A program made the position numbers and the translations under genes. From Acetivibrio straminisolvens JCM 21531 (lineage in GTDB: Bacteria > Bacillota > Clostridia > Acetivibrionales > Acetivibrionaceae), in NCBI RefSeq assembly GCF_000521465.1, contig NZ_BAVR01000005.1, forward strand, positions 1 to 64,000: DNA of 64,000 nt, given 5' to 3'. A model generated the notes under the pieces. It made no database searches. It worked only from the letters and a program-made list of their open reading frames with translations, and was not told the DNA's origin. This document shows positions 57,304 to 64,000 of the stretch, one piece after another (the stretch's first letter is position 1; every line of letters begins with the position of its first letter).

Positions 57304-60300
57304 TTATTCCAATTCTCCAATATATACCAGTAGTTTCTCAATAAGCACAAGAACTTCATGTCTTTTTATCGGCTCATTGACCATGATTGTTTTACCGCCA
57401 TCTCTTACCAGTTCAAAGCCATTTTTTTCAATGAACTCTGCCTTTGTTTTGGCATCCGTTATTTTTCCGGTTTTCAGCTCAAAGAGCCTGATTATCATTT
57501 TGTAAGCCTCACCCACTGTACAATTTCTGCTTGAAGCCTTAATATCATTGGAAGTAATAAATCCTGCTTTCAAAGCCTTGTTCATATAGTCGCTTCCATA
57601 TTCGTAATCCAAGACATCGAGCATAAATTTTACTGTATCTCCCAATGAGGCATAATTGTCCGGTTCGAAAAGCCTTGTCGGAACGCTTTTTAATTCATGC
57701 AAAGATGCCACGTTATTTATGCTGGTCTCGTGAGGATGATAATATATGTCGTCAAAAAAGTCTTTGTCCAATTCCGCTATAGCAGTATCTCCCAATTTAA
57801 CGGTTTCAAAAGCAAGAGTTCCTATATTTCTGTCATAGTTGAAATCATATGCGGTATTAAGTCTTTTCCATTTGCCGGTTTCTCCGTCGTATAAAAAGCC
57901 GGATGTCTTGCCCTCGGTGTATCTATCGGTATCGTCATATTCCGAAAGAACTTTAAGAGGCTTTAGGACAGAACTTACAGGTATTACATTGCCGCCATCG
58001 ACTACACCTATTTCTATTTTTACGGTCTCGGTTTTAAATATCATGTTCTTTACATTTGTTCCGGTATTGCCAAGATGAGAAATGGTTATTTCGTAATTTA
58101 CTCCCGAAGCCTTTCCCGCCAATGGTTGAAGTTTGCCGTTGTTATTGTTCCCGGTCTTATAACAAGGGAAAAAATCTTTCATTTTAAAAGTAACATTTTC
58201 CGAAAGCTCGGTCAGGGATTTAAACACCTTGTCGGAAACCAGTATTCTCAGTTTTTTATATGCCTGGGGCGGATCATTGAGTTTGACTGTAACATCTAAT
58301 TTATTGTCATTAATTACATACTCTACAAATCTGTCCGCATCAACCCCAACTATCTTAACATCCCACACTCCGTCTTTGACGGTTTTTGCTTTATTTACAA
58401 AATCACCGATTATGACAGTATCAATATCCTCATCGGAATCATAGTCATCACTGCTTCTTCTAGTTCTCACAGTCACACTCTGGGTGGGATTGGATTTCAA
58501 GTTTTTCGAAGGATCATAGGAATACAGCCTTGCATAATACCTGTGGTTCGACAAAAGTCCTCCCACAGTAAATTCCGAGACCTTTCCCACTTTGAATTCC
58601 ATGGCATCTTTGTAATCTATGTCGCCGGCAACCTCAAGAATATACTCTAAGCCCTCTTCCTGCATCCATTCATACGTAATGCTGTTCTTTGTAATCGCGT
58701 CGGAGCTGTTTTTTATACCGAACCCCTTTGGCGTATCCGGCGGAATATAGGCAAGAGTCCTTACTAGATAGGAATCGCTCCACTCGGACTTTATTGTCTC
58801 TCCGTCTTTGCCGACAGCTTCTGCCTGCACCCAGAAATAATACAGGGTATTGGGAGTCAGGCCTGTTATTCTTGTGTATATGGAATTCTCAAAGTCTTCC
58901 GGTGTAACTTTCACGTTTCCAATGGCTGCATTGATATTGTCGTGAAGTCCGTATTTCAGATAGTAATTGTGTTCCGGATTGAGTTCCCAGCCCAAATCAA
59001 TGTACGTGTCCGCAGCCAGGTGATAGTTGAATGAAGGCACCACCGGCTTTTCCAAAGGAGGTATTATAACGGGATTTGTCGTGACTATTAACGGGTCCGA
59101 CGGTTCGGACACAAGGTTTGCACTGGGTCTTGCCGCTCTCACCCAAATAACATACACTTTATTGGCTCAAGACCGGCAACTGTAATATCCACGTTGTGTT
59201 TTTTCCCGTCAGGATTGAGGTCCGGGTTTTCCCACGGGTCATTTGGGTCAACCGGGAAATTAACTACTTTATCCGCAGGAAGATATTTGAGCTCATCATA
59301 GGACATTCCTTCCCTATACTCAACACATCCGACATTTATTCTTACGCCTGAATCATAGGACACTTTTCTGTAATAAACATCATCAACAACGGACGGCTGA
59401 GGGTCAAAAGGCGGCACATCATTGTAATGAAGTTTTTCAGTGCGTATGTATTCCCATTTGTTTTCACTGAAATTATATTCTTCATACCACAGGTTTTTAA
59501 TCTGTATCGTCACCGAACTTTCCGTAACCATGTTCTGTCCGTCCGAATCCTTCTTTACTTTAAGAGGCGGCTTTGCCGGCACATTAGGCTGATTTATCGG
59601 CTCATCGGTGGGAGTAATAATAACCTTTATGGCAGGGTCGGATATATATTCGACATTTTGGAGTATATCGTCAACATATTCAATAAACTGCTTCTTTGCA
59701 ACTATTTTTAAATAATAGGTGGAGTTGGGAGTCAAATTCGAAACAACGTATTTATAGCCAATAAGGGCATCTCCGCTAATTATTTGGTTACTGCTTCCCA
59801 TTGACACGTTCCAGGCAATTTTTTTGCTCTCCGGCGGATTGTCAATAAGGTTTGGATCGTCTATAATCCATATGTCATAGGTAATATCATTGTCCACCTG
59901 CCCGTCCCCTCGAGTGGGAGCTTTCCACAAAATTGTCGCACTATTGGGTTTGAGTTCTTCATCATAGCTTATAATGGTCTCTCCCGGAGCTTTTTCAAAT
60001 TTGTCCACCAATACCGGAGCTGCGGGATAAGAAGGAGTCTCCTGCTCTCTTACTATTATTCTTTCGGATTCTATCTTTATGCCTTCATACACATCAAGAC
60101 CGTCTCTGGTTACAATTGCCCTGATTATAAAGTAGTGTTCAACCTCTCCGGGAGGAAGCGTGACAAAAAAATCGGTACCGTCCACAGCCGCCATGTACTG
60201 TTCCAGATCGCTAGAGTCCACTTGCCCCCTGTAAATCTGATATTTGACTTTTATGTTGCTGTCGCTAAGTCCGGTAACAACAGGACTCCACTCCAGCTTC

Positions 60301-61142
60301 CAAATGGTTCCGGAGTCGGTAGCGGCTATTTTTGTGGTCTTAACCAAAATGTAGCTGCTGACAATAACGGTTGGACTGTACGGATTCTTTTTGAGTTCGG
60401 AATCATTAACATCCGGCTCAATTCTGATGTAGTAGACCCTTCCCGGGTCTCTGGCAGTGTGAATATACTCAAGCTTTCCTGTAGACTCATTCACCTTTAC
60501 CGGCTTATCCGGTCCTATCTGGTCTTTGCCTATGTATATCGGCGGTGTATTGGTGAAATTGCCGTTTTCGGAAATATAAAGCTTGTAGTCTATTCTGCCA
60601 CTGGTATTCCAAACATCATCCCATTCTATCTTAATCTTGTTTGTAGACACGGAATATGCGTCAACATCTATCTCGGTCAAAACCTTCACTCTGTTTGAAG
60701 CCGGCGATTCAGCACTTTTGTACAATTTGCTGTCTTCCGTATATGTGTGGTAGGCAGTCGCATCCACGTAGTAGATGGTACCTGAATTCAGATCCTTTAA
60801 GCGGTACGAATCCAGATTTCCGGAAACATCCTTTGCCTTCAATGTACGGGGTTTGGCCGCCCTGTAAGGCTTCGGGATTTCCTGCACATAGAAGTTAAGG
60901 TATTTCGAAATGGAATAAGCAGGAAAACTTACATTCCATTTAAAATCTACATAATATTTATCAAATTCACTATAGCCAATGGCTGGCTCCCCAGGATTTT
61001 GCGGTTCAATCCTAAGCTTTGAAGGAGCCGATTGAGGTTCTGCATCAATAGCCCAAGCTGTATTTATGATATTTAGTTGGATAATAAGGCTCATTATCAA
61101 TATTAGTCCGATAGCTCTCTTAGCTCTTGTCATTTTCATCAT
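57304..61142 (-). CDS. very large FN3-repeat surface protein with C-terminal SLH-like region, one frameshift
   Basis: Restored product of ~1280 residues. Signal peptide ~1-30 (ending NTAWA), then many fibronectin-type-III-like modules, recognised by recurring YYVDATAY, YYLKIVAK, YYFWVQAEAVGKDG, YYARLYSYDPSKN strands. After a linker (RRSSDDYDSDEDID) a conserved beta domain follows, and a C-terminal region resembling degenerate SLH repeats (YMNKALKAGFITSNDI, KRHEVLVLIEKLLVY). One A is missing near 59158-59163; repair joins ITVAGLEPNKVYVIWVRAAR. It is 6 nt downstream of a related gene, suggesting tandem duplication. Confidence 0.85.
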
Positions 61143-61148
61143 GTCTCC

Positions 61149-64000
61149 TTATATTTCCTTGGTAATCTCAAGTATTTTTACAAAAGACTCTACCAACTCT
61201 GCCCGGGTAACAGGTTTTTTAGGCTCAAATGCGTATCTCTCGCCAACTGTCATTACTTCCAAGTCCAATACCAGCAGAACGGGTTTTAGCAAGTTACCGT
61301 CAACATCTTTTTCATCGCTTATATAGACATATCTTTTGGGTACCAGGCTCTGAATATTTACACCTGTCTTTTCACAATACACTTTCATTATTATCAAGGC
61401 TATTTCCTGCCGGGTTATATCCCTTGTAACACCGCCGACCCCCACAAGGCTCTTAAGACCGTACTTTTCGGCCTTCTGGCTTATGGTAAGTCCATGACTT
61501 GTTCCTTCTTTGTTTGCAACCTTTTCATAAAGTAAAATTGCTTCCTTTACTTTAACATTATCTTCCGGATAGAAGGACTCCAGATTACCGAAAACATCTC
61601 TTAAATCGTATTTTGACATAAGAATTTTTATATCCCCGGAATAGGAGTACTCATCGGTCACATCCGATGGGGCTGCCGCAAAAACGAGCATAGCGTATTC
61701 ACCGGTTTTTACAGTGTTGAACAATGCGCTGTTTGCAATGTAAACCGTATTGGATGAAAGCTTTTTCCACTTTCCTTCCCCTTCGTACCATACGCCTGGA
61801 GCTTTCAATCCTGCTTTATCGGTAAAGGTCAGCTTTGTCATCATAGGTTTGTCAAAGTCCTTTATTGCTCTAGTGCCCACCACTATGGAGTAAGAGCCGC
61901 TTGTGCTGTCAATCCTGTTTTTAATAAATACAGACAAATCCTCCTCAATCTCTCCAATAAGCTCTAAAATCTCTTCATCAATATTAGTATATTTGCTTTT
62001 TTTGTTATCCCGGCTCAAAAGCTTACTAAGCTTTTCCTGGACAAGCCCCGACTCTTTATTGTACAACTTGTTGTGTATTTCATCTTTGATTTGGGAATAG
62101 GTAAAGCTTGTCCCCACCGCTTCTACACTGACACTATTTATTTGAGATGCGGCTTCGGCTCCCTCCGGCAGACTCTTGGCCGATTTTTGCAAACGCTTTA
62201 TGGTAAATTTATAGTATATTCCCTTGACATTTGAGTTGCCATGAAGAGCAACAACTTCTTTGCTTTCGGTATCAATAGTTCCCGGCCTTAAGGTGTACTC
62301 CGCACCTATGGTCTTAATTACAAGACTTGTGTTGTCTGTCTCCAAGACCTCTATCACACTGCCTGGAACATATACTACGTCGTGCCGGCACCTTCATTAA
62401 TTTTGGATATATCCAATGTAAAGGGATATGGTCCGTTGTTTTGAATTGCATTTACCATCCGGTCTTCTTTTAGAAGAAGCTTGTTGTAATTTCCGTTTCT
62501 TATATCAATTCTCCAGTACAGCGCCTCTTCAAACTCATGGATTTTATCCAAAAACTTTGCTTCTTTTTTATTGTTGTTGTCCTCTTCGTCGTAATCATCC
62601 TGGTTGAATTCCGTTCTGACTTCAACAGGCCCTATATATTTTGAGTATGAGACAATAGTGGAATCCACAGGGTCAATCCTTACTGCGCGTACCTTGATAT
62701 AATATTTTGTGTTGGATTTTAGCTTCTCATGCTTGATACTTCCGTCCTGCATTTTTACAGGGTACGTCTTTATTCTCGCATAGAAGTATTCATAGTTCAT
62801 GCTGTTTGCTTTGGGATCTTTTTCTTTATAATATGGAAGTATTTTTCCGTCGTAATTTATATATTCCTCCAGATCCTCATCGGAAAGCTCAATATAGTCA
62901 TCGTCTGACAAGGTTTTTATCGCAAGCTCGTACTTGTATCCCGGAAGACCTCTCCACTTAGCTTCCAGCTCGTGGCCTCCGTCCCTTGTTCTCATGGATT
63001 GGGCCGTAAAGACCGGTTCGCTGTTATTATTCTTATATATATTTATATCGTAGGCTGTATCAAATTCAAGGTTTGAAAGCCTTACATAGTTGATTGTTCC
63101 CAACCTCACTATAGTGTATCTGTTTCTTGCCACCTGTCCGAACTTCAAATCGTCTTCCGGTTTTATATATATACTGTAGTCTTCCGTCCTTGCATTAATA
63201 TCACTGTCATTAAAGTAAAATCCCAACTGTGCGTCTTTAACCGCCTCCAGCATGGACGGCTGTTCTATCAAAATAGTGGTAACGGGGATTGAAACCCACA
63301 AGCTGTAATTTGTTGGATCATTACTCTTTACCGCCCTTATGCTAAAGTAATAAAGCCTATTCGGAAACAGCCAGGAATCTACTGTATACCTCAACCCTTT
63401 TGTTATGGGATCAAGCTCAAAGTTTTTGGCAAGCACTGGCAATGAAGGGTCTAAGATTACGTTTCCAAATTCAGCATTAAAGCTTTGGTATATGGCATCC
63501 TCCGAGCCGTCATAGTCCCCTTCGTCGGGCTCAACTCTTCTTGAAGTACATATTATTTCATAATATACGTCATTTTCCGCCCAGTTCCATGAAAATACCA
63601 CGCTCAAGCTGTCAACCAACGGATTTCCCTTTTCATCTTTTGCAATATTAAAATCCGTTGGTGTAAGAGGTCTCTTTGCAGATTCATCCGGTTCTCCCAT
63701 CACGCCCCGGACCGTAGTCACCGCAAGAATTGCCGAAGGCTTTGATATTCTGTCCTCGGACAGTGTACTTATCGACAGCCTTGTCTTTATTACAAAATAA
63801 TATGTGGTATTGGGTCTTAATTTTTCTCCAAAAAGAGTATAGGCATCCGTTCCGGGAGAGAAATTGCTTATGGACGCTCTTATCGAGCTGCTGTCATCAT
63901 TTGTCCCTGCAAATAACACATCGCCTTTTGGGTTTTCAGTACTTCCCACAAGCTTGAAAGAGGTTATGTCAGTTCTTGTGCTCATGTATAAATCATAATA
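61149..64000 (-). CDS. very large FN3-repeat/SLH surface protein, 5' end outside the window, one frameshift
   Basis: At least ~950 residues; the frame is open to position 64000, so the N-terminus is missing. FN3-like modules (TTYYFVIKTRLS, LYYFSIRAVKSNDPTNYSLW, KYYIKVRAVRIDPVDST) are followed by a C-terminal domain and SLH-type repeats (DLRDVFGNLESFYPEDNVKVKEAILLYEKV, ITRQEIALIIMKVY, PVTRAELVESFVKILE). Its layout parallels the 57304-61142 protein. A base is missing at about 62375 (ACGACGTAG; adding one base gives TTYVYVPGSVIEV). Confidence 0.85.

Overview
The window reads as chromosome of an anaerobic, Gram-positive, endospore-forming Clostridia. The evidence is the set of sporulation genes (spoVT, spoVG, spoIIID, spoIIQ-like, spoIID, yabP/yabQ, ywmB), flagellar rod genes, SLH-domain surface proteins, strong AGGAGG-type ribosome sites and AT-rich spacers. 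The style (several FN3/SLH surface proteins, codon use, gene order) recalls the Acetivibrio (Clostridium) thermocellus group; that assignment is inference.

Layout. 0-7.2 kb: a TetR regulator with a perfectly centred palindrome, a P-type Ca2+ ATPase, a zinc-ribbon membrane protein, an ABC1/UbiB kinase and a sensor-less chemotaxis receptor. 7.4-12.2 kb, all minus: tRNA-fMet and tRNA-Leu behind a perfect consensus promoter, then yabR-divIC-yabQ-yabP-rqcP-hup-mazG-spoVT. This block continues at 31.8-41.5 kb as prsA-like-mfd-pth-prs-glmU-spoVG-purR, the same chain seen in Bacillus subtilis. Between spoVT and mfd lies a ~19-kb surface-glycan locus. It has a minus-strand Wzz/BY-kinase/phosphatase module (12.5-14.7 kb) and a long plus-strand operon (15.4-31.7 kb). 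The operon holds a PglF-type dehydratase, an HpcH aldolase, an initiating phosphoglycosyltransferase, an ATP-grasp ligase, a GT-B protein, a seven-gene CMP-legionaminic acid pathway (legB, legC, ptmE, legH, legI, legG, legF), a Wzy-like polymerase, a GT4 glycosyltransferase and a MurJ-family flippase.

42-56 kb: murC (plus), then on minus fabZ, a phosphodiester-glycosidase gene, flgJ-like, flgG, flgF, mbl, spoIIID, spoIIQ-like, spoIID, murA and ywmB, again Bacillus-like order. An IS256-family element (49,242-50,809, exact 8-bp target duplication) sits between spoIIID and a lipoprotein gene; its outer end places a -35 box 16 bp from a resident TATAAT. 56.4-64 kb: three adjacent SLH proteins, two of them very large with fibronectin-type-III-like repeats; the last runs off the window.

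Caution for users: at least 22 single or double base indels break 18 genes, including essential ones (mfd, prs, glmU, murC, spoIID). Nearly all are one-base shortenings of short homopolymers, which points to consensus sequencing error rather than decay. Gene coordinates below span the restored reading frames.
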